A stretch of 64,000 bases of DNA from Cyathus striatus (taxonomy: Eukaryota; Basidiomycota; Agaricomycetes; Agaricales; Nidulariaceae), in contig JAOVFP010000013.1 of the NCBI GenBank assembly GCA_025738555.1, forward strand, positions 1,178,001 through 1,242,000, written 5' to 3'. How positions within the stretch are numbered: position 1 is the first letter of the stretch; every line of letters begins with the position of its first letter. The notes below the pieces were generated by a model, which was given only the letters and a program-made list of their open reading frames with translations, did no database searches and had not been told where the DNA came from. The position numbers and the translations under genes are program-made. Of this stretch, positions 12,956 through 24,569 are shown piece by piece.

Positions 12956-13566
12956 GGATGACTTCCCGTAAGGATTTAGCAGCATTTAGCGGGCAAAACT
13001 TTATTTAGAACTCTGATGCCGAGCTCCGGATCATGGTCTCGTCATGTCTAGCTACCAGCTAAAGTCTGCTAGACATTGAAATATAGCGAGGCCTCCCGAC
13101 CCCTCTCTATTTCGCTAAGGCCCTGCTAAACCACTTTATTTCTTAGTTATTACCATTTTAGGGTGATTTATCATCCTTTCCCCCGTGACATTCAGATCTG
13201 TTTGTTGTTGTACCGTGATTTCTCATTTAATAACTATGAACGCCCCGCTACTAACTTTACAATATAGTTGAAGACATACCATACAATACGTTTATGATAA
13301 GAATGATGTAGAATTGACAATTTTAAGCCACCATTTTAGCAGGTAGTAATAAGAAAGCATAGAATTTGAAAACACGATAGAATGTGATGAACAACGCAAT
13401 GAGGTAGCACAAAATGAAATAACTATTTAGTTGACTGCTAAATCTCATACATGGCTGAGGATGGCAATGTTACGGGATAGCCAGAAAATAGACAAATCAT
13501 GTGATCAATCGGACCTTAAAATTATAGGTGGCTAAATTCTCTCTATATCCTTACGGGAAGTCATCC
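12956..13566. mobile_element. MITE, GGATGACTTCCCGTAAGGAT family, copy 1
   Basis: The element opens with GGATGACTTCCCGTAAGGAT and closes with its reverse complement. AGT lies on both sides (12953-12955, 13567-13569), a 3-bp target duplication. At 611 bp it has no coding capacity. It is highly similar along its whole length to the copy at 55344-55955, and shares only its ends with the copy at 30807-31167. The superfamily is unknown; 3-bp duplications occur in CACTA and PIF/Harbinger elements, but the ends match neither consensus. Confidence 0.85.
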
Positions 13567-14030
13567 AGTGTCTTCATGCCGTTGGGGTGACGCGTAGCTA
13601 CTTTGCCGTCGTTAGTGATTACCGCAACCCTCGGGTTTTATGATTTATCATCCAAATCTGCGGTTTATCCCCATATATCAAGGATTTTCCGTTGGCGAGA
13701 GCCTACGTTCCAAAAATAGAACAGAAAAGAACTCATCGGAATGAATGCGACTCAGACAATGCTGGCCTTTGGCCTAACAGTTCATTGGTTTTCATACGAT
13801 GATAGTAATTTGTTATCCAAATATAACCATGATTCCGTGGTTCTTACCAATTCACGCAACCATTCGCAGGAAATCCGGTGCCGTCTCCCGCTACGACCTC
13901 GAACGGCGTGTAACTTAGTAATGTTCGCAAATCCAATTGAAGGCACGCTTGATTTTTCTTCGTTTTCGGCTCAGCTTCCGTCGACTAATTGTTGTGGATG
14001 ACCTTAGTCAGATAGCCCTCTGAATCTGCA

Positions 14031-14037
14031 TATATAA
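14031..14037 (+). promoter_or_regulatory. TATA box of the aldo/keto reductase gene
   Basis: TATATAA lies 81 nt upstream of the chosen ATG at 14118, a normal distance for a fungal core promoter. Confidence 0.6.
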
Positions 14038-14117
14038 GGCCTTGCTACCACATACAAAAAGCCCAACTCCCTCACTCGCATTACAAGAAACCCAGCTTAC
14101 CTTCTCATCTTTAAGAA

Positions 14118-15558
14118 ATGACATCACTGTTCGCACCACCACCCGCTCCGGCTTCTGCTCTAGGTCGCTACAGACTTCTTTCACCCAATGCTGGTGTGCA
14201 TCTCTCTCCGATCCAACTCGGTGCTATGAGCATCGGAGACAAATGGGAAGATATTGGAATGGGTTCTATGAATAAAGAGAGTAGCTTCAAGTTATTGGAC
14301 GCTTACTATGACCTTGGTGGAAACTTCATCGACACCGCAAACAACTAGTCTGTGTTTTACGTTTTAATTCCGTTTATTTTACACTAAATATCTCAATTTA
14401 GCCAAGATGGGAGCTCTGAAGAGTTCGTAGGAGAGTGGGCTGAAACCCGAGGAATTCGTGATCAGCTCTTCATTGCCACGAAGGTTTGTGTCGTTAAAGC
14501 TTGATATTTGAGAACGATTGCTTACCTTCCTGAATAGTTTACTACAAACTACAAGATTCGCGACCCCGCCATAAGCCAGAGGGTTCTATACTCTGGAAAC
14601 AACAACAAATCGCTTCACATATCCGTAGACGCATCTCTAAAGAAACTAAGAACCAGCTACATCGATCTGCTATATGTTCATTGGTGGGATTTCACCACGA
14701 GCATTGAAGAGGTAATGCGCTCTTTGCACACCCTCATTCAACAACGCAAAGTTCTTTACTTGGTACGTTTCATATCACTAAAAGTGGGGTGTTCCTCGTC
14801 TAACAATCGAGTTTAGGGCGTGTCTGATACTCCAGCTTGGGTCGTCTCACGGGCTAATCAATACGCAAGAGATCATGCTTTGACCCCGTTTGTGATATAC
14901 CAGGGGTCTTGGAACATCCTTGATCGCTCGTTCGAGCGTGAAATTATCCCGATGGCGAGAGCTGAAGGATTAGCTTTGGCACCATGGAACGTTCTTGCCG
15001 CTGGAAAAATCCGCACAGATGCCGAAGAAGAGAGACGCCGACAGACTGGCGAAGGTGGCAGGACGGCATTCGGTCTGGAATGGGAACGTACTGAGCAAGA
15101 GAAATCTGTTTGCAAGGCGCTCGAAAAGGTAGCAGATGAGGTTGGAGCAAAGAGTATTACTGCAGGTGTGCATCGTCAATCATGCCTATTATTATGTGCC
15201 ATGAGTACTCACGTTTTATGTTTTAGTTGCTATCGCATACGTAATGCAAAAGACGCCTTTCGTATTTCCTATCATTGGCGGAAGAAAGGTCGAGCACTTA
15301 AAGGCAAACATTGAGGCTCTTGAAGTTACACTCAGCAAAGAACAGATCAAGTATCTAGAGAGTATTGTTCCTTTAGACCTAGGGTTCCCCGGCTGGATGA
15401 TTGTTAGTGTTCTTCCCATTAAGTTGTGTACCGGCCGTAACTAATGCATGACACTATCACAGGGAACTGGAGAAGAGTACAACTTCCTCTTTGCTGCAAG
15501 CGCGAATTTTGATAAGCAACCGTTCCTGGAGCCTATTCGCCCTAAGGGTAATGCTTAA
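14118..15558 (+). CDS. Aldo/keto reductase, norsolorinic acid reductase/aryl-alcohol dehydrogenase-like
   Basis: NADPH-dependent reduction of aldehydes or ketones in the cytosol; the natural substrate cannot be told from sequence. Six exons: 14118-14347, 14402-14483, 14538-14762, 14817-15165, 15227-15402 and 15463-15558, totalling 1158 nt, 385 residues, typical of fungal AKR9-type enzymes. The frame is kept across five GT...AG introns of 54-61 nt. The catalytic tetrad is complete: Asp in FIDTAN and Tyr in NNYQDG (spanning the first splice), Lys in LFIATK, and His in LLYVHWWDF. The cofactor-binding C-terminus has [13 protein letters not shown]. It lies tail-to-tail with a short-chain dehydrogenase, 170 bp apart. 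The aryl-alcohol dehydrogenase label is by resemblance only. Confidence 0.9.
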
Positions 15559-15728
15559 ATCAGTTTCGAGTTGAATTCTTATACCTGGGACACTTCGAGG
15601 ACAGTTTATACTAAAGTACTTGGATTGTAACAGTGTCGAGTTTGATGAGATTCAATAACTATGTAAAGTGTATTTGTTAAAAATACAAGTGCAAAGTCAT
15701 CTCGTTATATCAAACCATTGAAACATCT

Positions 15729-16875
15729 TCAGAACTTGGTTCCAAGGATGCTATTTGACAACTCCCACAATTTATCCGCATCCTTATCAGTCATCGGCCA
15801 AATTGTTTCCTTGACTTGGCTCTCAGTGAGGTACGCGCCGCCTTTCCCTTTCAAGTTGGGGGATGCAGCAGCGTACATGTATGTGGCGATACCTTGGTCA
15901 ATGGTCTATAACAAGGTGTTAGATTTAAAAGATACGACACTGAGATGAATAGAGATACTGACGAGGATGGTATCTTTCCAGGTGCCATCTGGGTTTTTAA
16001 ATCCTTCGTCGGCAAGATCAAGATGATCACCAAGATTGGTGATAATACTACGTCGATATGGTTAATTTATTTGAGTTTATTACTAGGAGTAAAGTGCTCA
16101 CACTCCAGGATGAACCGCGAAGCTCTCAATTCCCTTGGCCTTCAGCCTCTTAGTCAACCCCACACCAAATAGGATATTCGCGGTCTTCGACTGTCCGTAT
16201 GCTTGCCATTTGTTGTATACTAACCATCCATGCATAAAGCTGTGGTCCTCGAACCTAACACGGCTTAGAGCATATCCACCAGATGTAGTGTTGATAATGC
16301 GTCCTCCATGTGAAGTAATATGCGAGAGAATTAAATTAGTGAACAAGAAATGGCTCAGATGGTTGCTAACACAATCATTTAGTACCATTCGTTATAACGA
16401 TTAAGACGCGATCGTACCAGAAGAATTGACTCTCGCAACCGTCTATATCCTTGAACGGTACCGCCATAATGCCAGCATTGTTGAGCAATACATCGATCTC
16501 GGGAATACCTAAGGCTCCTGAAGTGATTTTCTCCGCAGCACGACGAACAGAATCTTGAGACTCCAAGTCCAAAAGAAGGGATTTAACGGTTGTTTTGGGG
16601 CTAGCGACAGATTTCACTTCATCGAACTTCTTCGCCAATCTATGTAGAAAATATAAATTAGCTAGGTCTACATGGAGGATAAGGATGAAAACAAACTTCT
16701 CTTCGGAACGACCAGTAAGAACAACAGTCCTAGCACCATGTTGAGCAACAAACTTGGCGAATGCGAATCCTAGGCCGCTGGTTGCGCCAGTAACGAGGAA
16801 AGTACGCCCCTCAATGAAACCAGGGTACGCGCTCGCGATTTCTTGAATTGTAGTTTGCTGGTTGAATGTAGACAT
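15729..16875 (-). CDS. Short-chain dehydrogenase/reductase, retinol dehydrogenase-like
   Basis: NAD(P)-dependent oxidoreductase of the classical SDR fold; substrate unknown. Five exons on the minus strand: 16697-16875, 16418-16639, 16102-16365, 15963-16047 and 15729-15905, totalling 927 nt, 308 residues. The cofactor motif TGATSGLG is at about residues 29-36. NNAGIMAVP stabilises the central sheet, and the catalytic Ser is in IINTTSGGY. The active-site pair is YGQSK (Tyr and Lys). The 51-nt intron at 16366-16417 joins SQFFC to NHLSHFLF, restoring the conserved Asn-His-Leu helix; the usual Gly-Thr before Asn is Phe-Cys here. Without splicing the frame would stop. Convergent with the aldo/keto reductase, so co-regulation is possible but unproven. 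Confidence 0.9.
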
Positions 16876-16920
16876 TGCGTAAAAGTTGGGAAGATACTTG
16901 CATTGGACGTTGCTCTGGCA

Positions 16921-16927
16921 TTTTATA
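16921..16927 (-). promoter_or_regulatory. TATA box of the short-chain dehydrogenase
   Basis: TATAAAA on the minus strand, about 46 nt before the ATG at 16875. Confidence 0.55.
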
Positions 16928-18503
16928 CCTTTTCAGCGGTATAGGGGTGGACAGCTTCTCTTCAGCCAAGCCCATAGATTATGTCTGCGTTACAGTTAGT
17001 AGAAATGAAGACGCGTATGACACGCGTACGGCGGCTTGTTATTAATGGTCCGCTTACCTTGTAATGAGCAGAATTTGTGCGAAAGCTTTACGTAAAAGAG
17101 GGTTTGTATTCCGGAATTTGATAAAGACGCTTGTAAGACGACCGGATGGTGTGCCGGGTCTCTGCTGGGCCCTAGGCCCCTATCTGATGATGCTGAAGTG
17201 TCAGGAGATTGATAATCTAGATAAGCACGAGTTTCAGCAAGATATGCCAAAGCAAATCAACACCTATGTTGAGCGCTTTGAGCGTAGTAACTTCTCATGT
17301 CGAGCTAGCCTATAGCATAAGTCGCATGCTAAATGGCTGAGCAACTTCGAAGTTCGGAACAACTTGAAAACACGTTCCCAGTGGGTCACACCGTGATACT
17401 TAGTTAGCAAGTCATATTGTTTGGAGGGGTTATTTTTCTTGTACTGTACACATCACATATAAACGTCGAGTCTAGATTCTATTCCACAACGCCGTATCCC
17501 AAGCCCATCCTGTCTTCGTCGAGCCAATTCAAAGCTAGTAAATGCTAACTATATACTCGAAGTCTTTGCAAATTTTCTCCATTCTGAGATCTGAGTCTTA
17601 TCTTGACTTCATTTGACAGCTCATTCTATTCGATATGCTTATGTCAAGAGAGCTTATTGGCATTCATTCAACTTCAAGGTGTTCTCTGTGTAATCGTCTG
17701 GCGTATTGTGCTCTATACATCCACCAGTAGTCATTATAACACCAGATGTTGAACTTGACATTACAATATGATGACACGCACGATATCTTGCTACCAGCGC
17801 GTGGTGTCAAGCTTCATGCTTGGTCTCTTAATTACACCGCTGGTACGTCGCCAAATTCTTGTCGTCTCATTACTCTTATGGTATTTTTCATATCATCTGG
17901 TTTTATTTGCAGAAGATACACTCTACCAAATGTTGTTTCCACTGGCCAGCCGTTGACCTTCAAAGCTTCAGCTTCAGGGCTGAGCAAGGATTCAAGCGCT
18001 TAAGCACTTAGAGCCTTAAAACACCACCCACATAGCATATATCATAAACCGTCTTCGCTGCTGTCGTCGATGGGAGTCTCATCTGAAAGACAAAACTATT
18101 CAAACGTGGAACTGTAGGGAACTGTGTATGCGTTTCTTCAAAGCCTCTCAGCCGCGATATACAGAAGACTCCGTCTCTCTTAGTGGACGAATGACTCGCA
18201 AGCTTTCATTCAACCTGTCATGTATTTTCACCTTCCATTTTGCTGTCGGCGGGTTCGCTTGCCCTTGGTGTTCTGCGGTGGTCTTGGGATTCTTCGCTGG
18301 TTGTTGGGGGGTTGTCTCTGGTTACGTGATTGCAATGCTAAACTTAACTCGCGAGTTCGTATGACAACCCACTTGCAACCCATCAAGTAACTGTGTCGAG
18401 CATCTCCGAGTCTTGATATCCCTGACATTAATGCCCTAACAAGGAGTCCCATTCAGTTCTCAATACTTAAATGAGTGCATTTCTCTCATGCTAATGCTAC
18501 TAA
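16928..18503. other. Intergenic, one weak two-exon ORF candidate
   Basis: About 1.6 kb between divergent genes. The only candidate is a plus-strand frame from an ATG at 17746 that would splice at a good donor (GTACGT, about 17842) to an acceptor before GAAGATACACTC (17913), giving about 46 residues. It has no recognisable domain. Other ORFs (16996-17315) overlap each other on both strands and look random. Confidence 0.3.
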
Positions 18504-19750
18504 ATGGTTCCGGCCAGCACTCAGCTTTCACACATCCTGGGATATATGGACGCAGTGAATGCACAACCGAGTATTTTCTTTCGCAATTGCGGTTGCTGTA
18601 AGCTCTTATATAATGGTCGTATTGATGGGCATCAAACTAATGATAATAATCATTCAAGTAGCTGCTTTGGTTGTTCTTCTCTATGATCACGTCAGTACTT
18701 TTCAGTTTGAATACAACTCTGTCTGGAAGTAAGCATACTTCTCTTTCTGGTTGTGCTTTCATTTACCTACATAAGTGAAGACGTTCGTTAACACCGATCA
18801 AATTTGTGTACATTTTCAGCCGTTATTTTGGCCTAATGTGCCAAACGTAGGTCAACGAATTACCAAAATATGATAACAACTGACAAAATTAGAGTTAACA
18901 CAACGTTGGTATTCTCCAAACTGCGTCGAATACCCGTCGAACAATTGCTATGCAAATATTGGTTCGCGTTTTTAATCACAACTGGTACTTTTCTAGGAAT
19001 GTTATTGCATGGAATAGTGATGTTACAAGGTGCATGTCCCTAATATGTCACGTATGTATGGCATCTCATTAAGTAACATCCAATAGTATATGTCTTGCAT
19101 CAAAAAGATCGTAAGGTTGGATTTTTCCTAGTTGTATCGATGTGCGCAATCGTTGGTGCATGTGTATACACTTGGACGATATGCTATCACCATAATGTAT
19201 ATGACGCTATATGCAACCTCGAGTTCGTACCTACAATTCTGCTGTATCTTGGGAAAGCTACTTCGTTTATTCGTATGCAGTGTCTTTCCTGATATTTTCT
19301 CGTCACTAGGGTTATTATGATTGCTCAAGGAGTAATATTATTGTCATTAATTCTCGCCAAAAGGGATCTCGCGGCTCGATACGAGCATATCGTTGGCAGA
19401 GTCGTTCGAGACGTGGGAGGAGTTTCTGCTTTCATGTTTGGTGTACTGAATCCGTATCTCGTTTGTCATTTCAGCTTATGATTGTTCTCCCTATATTTAG
19501 CAATATCACTTTCTTTGATTTTGCCATCCGTTCAGGCTGTTCATGCCGTATTAGCAAGCATTTGTTTTGTGTATGTTTCTGTTCCGGCTTTTGTTTAATA
19601 TTATCTGATCCCACAAAATGACAGTTGGGCGCTGACTATATTTCCTGTGATGGTGTGCTTTTTAATTCCTGATATTTCAATCAGTCTGATTTTATTTGCA
19701 GACGTGTAGATTGATTAAAGGGTTCCTTCAGTTAGCCACTGATCCTTCTA
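18504..19750 (+). CDS. DUF6533-like multi-pass membrane protein
   Basis: Belongs, by resemblance, to the large fungal DUF6533 family of 7-helix-like membrane proteins whose function is unknown. From the ATG at 18504 an intron starting GTAAGCTC (about 18597) leads to LAALVVLLYDHVSTFQFEYN and SVWK. This is the family's N-terminal helix plus its 'LYDy..tf..E...W' signature. A further exon gives NRYFGLMCQT, the family 'nRY' motif. Later exons supply a helix before 19040, then HQKDRKVGFFLVVSMCAIVG, and the late motif RVVRDVGGVSAFMFG. At least four introns are needed. The expected 'KW...vLyLl' piece before NRY seems short, so a small deletion or misread intron is possible. The end near 19750 is approximate. 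Confidence 0.6.
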
Positions 19751-19974
19751 TCATAGATCAATCGAACGACGACGTAGAATTTACCAGCTTTATTGATATG
19801 ATAAGTTCGTACTAGTATCACTACTCTATCGCTTCCAAAGGAAAAATGTCATTATTTGTAACGTGCTCTATATTATAATTTATGAATTAAGTATTGTGAA
19901 GGGAGACCATAGCTTGGCAGTAGTTTGTTCACTTTGTGAGGTCTTCAACGTGAGCTCACACTAGAGAGGGAGTT

Positions 19975-19994
19975 GGGGGGGGGGGGGGGGGGGG
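19975..19994 (+). repeat. Poly-G tract of 20
   Basis: Uninterrupted run of 20 G in otherwise AT-rich intergenic DNA, just after the palindrome GTGAGCTCAC. The length may be an assembly or sequencing approximation. Confidence 0.8.
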
Positions 19995-20059
19995 AGAATG
20001 CGAAAGCTGGAATGTATGTACCCACGATAATTATGGTAATGAATGATATGTAGGAGTGC

Positions 20060-20175
20060 AAAAAGAAGCTCAGAATCCAAATTAGATTTTGCAAGTGACG
20101 CATTTACATAAACAACACCCTCTGTGCCTTCCCTAGAATCCCCACCAACCTCCCTCTATCGCCCCATCCCCATCT
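20060..20175 (+). pseudogene. Fragment of the carboxylesterase 5' region (third copy)
   Basis: About 115 bp matching the region just upstream of and at the start of the two carboxylesterase copies (24930-25060 and 32730-32870). The shared text includes GTGACGCATTTACATAAA and TGCCTTCCC...CCCCACCAACC. Nothing downstream matches the esterase, so only the promoter/leader piece was copied or retained. A fragment of the MITE end TTCGAGTATGGGG follows at about 20187. Confidence 0.6.
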
Positions 20176-20660
20176 ACTCTATATCAATGATTTCGAGTAT
20201 GGGGAATCGAACTCCGAGTGAACTTGTAATATAAATTACTTGGAGGGGTCGGTGAGTTTGGAAGCACAGTAGAGGGAAGGGCGTACTTTTCGATCCGGAT
20301 TCCGGATCAATAATCTGACAACTTTAACGAATCAGGAACTTCGTCAACTGCCATACCAAAGCATGGATTATAACATAAACATCGTGTTTTCAAGAATAGG
20401 TGAGCGCAAGTTATTGTAAAGCGGGGCAGTATCGTAGATCATCTTATTTGCTAGTAGTTAACATTACACATATAATTATGTCTACTGGAGTAAACTTGAA
20501 ACGTCTATGTAGTAATATAATGATGACGATAGCTTGTCGTCGTTATCAGATACGAGGTCCAGAAAGATATCGCCTACAGCAACAGAAGAAAGACACGCCG
20601 TTCTAAATGGTCGATAACCGATATGAGAAAATAGAACTCGATGTTATACATTGGTACAAC

Positions 20661-21218
20661 TCACCAATTCGTACGGACGATCTGCCGAATTTCTTCAACA
20701 ATATCAAGGAGTCTTCGTCGGCCATCTTCTTCGAGAATGTTAAGACCCCAACGATCAACAGGCGCAGTGTCGTCAGAGCTTTCGACCAGAGGAGGTATTA
20801 TAACGCGTGTATCACGATCGTATGAATAGAAGCAGATGTGCGTTCCGAACGCGCACATGCCATACAGTTTAGGAATCTGTAGACTCCCACCGAGCTGTCG
20901 AAATCTGTTCCGCATTTCGTTGTCGGCCTGTTTCCGTTCGTGAGGGTCACCAAGAAGGGTTGGCACATATATCTCAACGAAGAAGACGACTTTGTGAAGC
21001 TCTGTTCGGATAACAAAGGGAATGAAGTCGTCAGAATGGGGTGTAACGGTGTCCGTTAAATAAGTAAGCTTGCAAATGGGATAAAGCATGAACCGGTCCT
21101 CCACGGGAAAGCTGATGTACAAAATGCGAGTATAAAGAGGATATATATACTCTTTGATGGTCTGTGTATCCGATGCGGCGGACGACATGAAAGTGACAAC
21201 GTTATCATTCCACGGCAT
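20661..21218 (-). CDS. Orphan 185-residue protein, paralogue 1
   Basis: Single-exon gene; not a family I can name. I start at the ATG at 21218 (MPWNDN) rather than the in-frame ATG 36 nt upstream because the paralogue at 31542-32099 begins at the same place and has exactly the same length. The two proteins are closely similar throughout, e.g. DDFIPFVI, HKVVFFVEIYVPTLLGDPHE and IPKLYGMCAFGTHICFYSYD. Length conservation without frameshifts suggests selection. The alpha/beta pattern with an acidic 'DDF...VVFFVEI' core recalls a nuclease-like (PD-D/ExK) fold, but no catalytic Lys is visible, so that is speculation. It runs opposite in direction to the nearby broken esterase, unlike its paralogue. 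Confidence 0.65.
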   Translation of the reverse strand: MPWNDNVVTFMSSAASDTQTIKEYIYPLYTRILYISFPVEDRFMLYPICKLTYLTDTVTPHSDDFIPFVIRTELHKVVFFVEIYVPTLLGDPHERKQADNEMRNRFRQLGGSLQIPKLYGMCAFGTHICFYSYDRDTRVIIPPLVESSDDTAPVDRWGLNILEEDGRRRLLDIVEEIRQIVRTNW

Positions 21219-21893
21219 GGCGGGCTGAAAGTCGTTCGAAGAGCTTATACACACATTATTTGTACCCTACAGTAATGATCGTGGCCTCGAACTCATATTA
21301 CATCGTTGTACAAACAGACCTTAGCTTTGCGTCATTGCTTATGCAATAGACATTCTACCTTTTTTCTAATAGTATATGACCACGATCTACTCTTACATCG
21401 TCTTTATTTCATTACACACAACCGAACACCTCTTTAACACCATCCGTGTACCTTCTACATTTTCAGCCTCGTTATTAAGATTTATTCTCAGTCCTCACTC
21501 CAGATCATTCAATTTGTTCTGTTTTGCTGTACATTCAAAATATTCGTCTCTAATGTAATATCTTTACACTACCATACGACAGCCTGTGTCGTGGTCAGAA
21601 ATTTAGGAGTAGAACTAGAACTTCGATTCTTACTTCCTAACAATTCTTGATTAATCTTAAACCGCGTGCCGGATGAATTGTACCCCAAAACCTTATTCAA
21701 GTCTGCACTGGCGTTCTTTTTGTATTATCCCCTGCTTCTCCGATGTATTAGAGAAAACGTAAATTCTTATATGGTTCCGTTTCACAAGTTGCATCTGTAG
21801 TTGTAATAGCAATTGAATTAGACCCACAGTGTGTTAGTTAAAAAGGAATCCTTATGCGAGCTTCTTGCTTCAACGAGCTCAAAGTGAGGAAAA
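21219..21893. other. Intergenic, nothing recognised
   Basis: Upstream side of the orphan gene. The sequence is AT-rich with no supported feature. Confidence 0.4.
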
Positions 21894-22750
21894 GGAGGCA
21901 TATGGTACAGTATGTATGTCTTCTGTGAAATCAATTGAACATACGTACTCCATTTTTTCTTGTATTAAACTTACTGCCCACTCTCATGTATTTTACTTTT
22001 TAAGAGGTATTTGGAACTCTCCCAGAGGCGTGTAGCATAGTGGTTGTAACTGTACATATATATTTACCCACTATACATAGCTATAAACAAGGGACAGTGT
22101 CGTTTTTGAAAGAAAAGCTTGTATAGATATGCACTTTTATGTAGTTATGCAATCAGCATTTGGTTGAGGTGTGAGACTCATATGTTTCACAAAATCGGAT
22201 TATTTACTAGGTAGAAATTTGTGTTTAACGAAGAGATATGTAGTATAGTGGCTGGCATTCCTTTCACTACCTACGTGCATCGACATTGAGATCTTAATTA
22301 CTGATACTTTTTATGGAGAAAATGTGCATTAATGTAAGTTTTAAATTGGGCTACTTGGTTGTAGCGTAATGTGGCAGGGTGCACCTATATAAAATAATAT
22401 GGACATTTGGTATAGTAGTTGACATTGCTTGTCATCACTGAGTACCAATTGTCATCTCCACTTTCCCAGCTCTTTTTGTACAATATTTAAGATCAGATAT
22501 TAATTCAATTGCTTTAATCAGTTCAAAGATTGTAATGGTAGGCATACAGTACAGCAGCTATGTATGTCTTCTGTTGTCAAGTTTGGAATGTAAGAGCAAG
22601 TATTCCCTTTTCCTGTATTATACTCGCTACTCATTACTCACTCACTATGTGTTGTACTTTTTATAAGGTATTTGGAACACTCCCTAAGGCATGTAGCATA
22701 GTGAGTGTACTATATATATATAGCCACTATCCATAGCCATTATCTCCCAG
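21894..22750. repeat. Diverged direct repeat with tRNA A-box-like motifs
   Basis: Two copies of about 200 bp, 21894-22095 and 22535-22750, share TATGTATGTCTTCTGT, GGTATTTGGAAC.CTCCC, GCATGTAGCATAGTG and CC.CTAT.CATAGC. Motifs of the type TAGCATAGTGG / GTAGTATAGTGG / GGTATAGTAGTTGAC recur at about 22031, 22238 and 22407. They resemble RNA polymerase III A boxes of tRNA-derived SINEs. No clear B box was found. Confidence 0.45.
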
Positions 22751-23593
22751 CCCCCAGGGCTGAGACAAAATTTTGAAGGGAATTTTTTTTAGATAGTGTT
22801 AGTGACAGATGAGCAAAAACTCGAAGTCAAACTCAAACACTCGAAAAGATAAAAGCGATAATGAATCTTATTGCAAGTCTGGAATAAACTAGCACAAGAA
22901 TAAGGAATATCTAACTAAAATGACCGTATTTATAATAAAAGCCCATGAGGAAACTGCATGTAATCTAACCTACACTATAACACATGTTTACTATGCTTCT
23001 ACTGTGCAAACTCATGTACTACATATGTATCAAGCATGGCCGAACTGTGGACTGTGCCCGTAGTTTTGATGAATAATGCATGTTGATATGCATGGTGTCC
23101 GCATTGTGTGTCAGGTGATATATGTCAGGTGACTGTGATAAGATAAGTTATACGGATTAGATAAGATAAGATGTGAAATCCTAACAGATAGGCGCTCTGT
23201 ATGTAGTTTTTGTAAATCAATATTTTATTGAGATGAGTTTTCAAGGTCATATTGAGCAGCGGCTACGCATGAGTGTAAAATGTTCATTGTTGGCCACTGT
23301 ATTCTCAACAATGCAATTTTTGTAGATGGTTTTATGTTGCTCGAAGAGAAGGTGTGTGCATGTTATCATTCAGTACATGGAATGTAAATGACACAAACAG
23401 CATAAAGTAATGGAAATTGTATTCTTAGTCCGTGCTTGTTCATTCTGTTAAAGCAAATGATACAATGTTGACAACGTGCATCACACAAAGTGTAAATAGA
23501 GGCGGCGAGTATTAATGATCATAAGACACTCTAGTTAGCAATATATTTATGCCTAGAATGTGAGGTGGCAAAAGCCATATGTACAACATCCAC
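22751..23593. other. Intergenic, nothing recognised
   Basis: AT-rich, with short GATAAGATAAG runs near 23140-23170. No gene seen. Confidence 0.4.
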
Positions 23594-23596
23594 TTA

Positions 23597-24569
23597 TTCG
23601 AGTATGGGGTACCGAACACCGAGCTACCACGAAATCCCAGTGAGGTCATCGATGAGAGGCGGTAATAGCCACGGTCGAAGTTGAGCTGCAACTTTTGCAG
23701 CTGCAGCTGCAGGTGGCTGTGTGCTGCCTAAAGCGGTCGACGCGCCTGATTTTTGAGACTCCGATTGTGACCCACTGTGACACCCTCTGTAAATGGACCA
23801 TTCTTCTCTTCGTTCACTTGTTAACGACGTTATTCTGGCTCTGTAGACCATAATTTCATGTACTGTACTTTAAATTAACATAGAAGTTATGGTCATTTAA
23901 AAATTAATCAAATTATATATCTTATAAATGTTTTATTCCAATAGAAACTGGGCAACAAGTTTTGGTAGCACAGTATTGAATATACAGGAATCAAGCATAT
24001 CTTACAGGCCTAAATCCGTGGCACATACATAATGAGTGAATGGTAAAGCATGTTAGATATATTTTAGGAAAACATCAGTGAAACAAGTGGTCTGAGACTG
24101 GCAAGATACTATTTGAATTGTATCAACTTGAATGAAGTTCAGATGCTACAATCCGCGAAACACATATTATTTTGTATCTTATTCTATGTTAATATTTCAA
24201 CTGAGGTTATTTATTATAATGAAACAGCCCCCAGTAGATGGCACTGTGGCAGAAATACTACATCACATCATATATTTATTATTTTGATCATATCTTATAC
24301 AATTCTTACACAAAAAATATCAAAAAAAAGCCAATAAGTCTCTATAATATAGGTTATAATAAATTGTAAGGCATGTATAAGAATATGTAAAGGTACAGCT
24401 TATGTATTGCTCTTAAGGTCGAGTGAGTATGAGCAGTGTGACTTCCAATGTGTCGGACTTCAAAAATCAGGCGCGTCGATCGCTTTAGGCAACACACAGC
24501 CACCTGCAGCTGCAGCTGCAAAAGTTGCAGCTCAACTTTGACCGTGGCTAATGTTACACCATACTCGAA
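23597..24569. mobile_element. PIF/Harbinger-like MITE with TTA target duplication
   Basis: Inverted ends start TTCGAGTATGG and match over roughly 180 bp on the left against about 140 bp on the right, including TTGCAGCTGCAGCTGCAGGT and GCGCCTGATTTTTGA. TTA flanks both sides (23594-23596, 24570-24572), the duplication typical of PIF/Harbinger elements. At 973 bp with no transposase ORF it is non-autonomous. A partial end of the same family sits at about 20187-20215. Confidence 0.75.

Noticed and set aside
20187..20215. tRNA gene suggested by the B-box-like GGAGTTCGATTCCCC on the minus strand
   Set aside because: No acceptor or D-stem pairing; the same sequence is the end of the Harbinger-like MITE at 23597.
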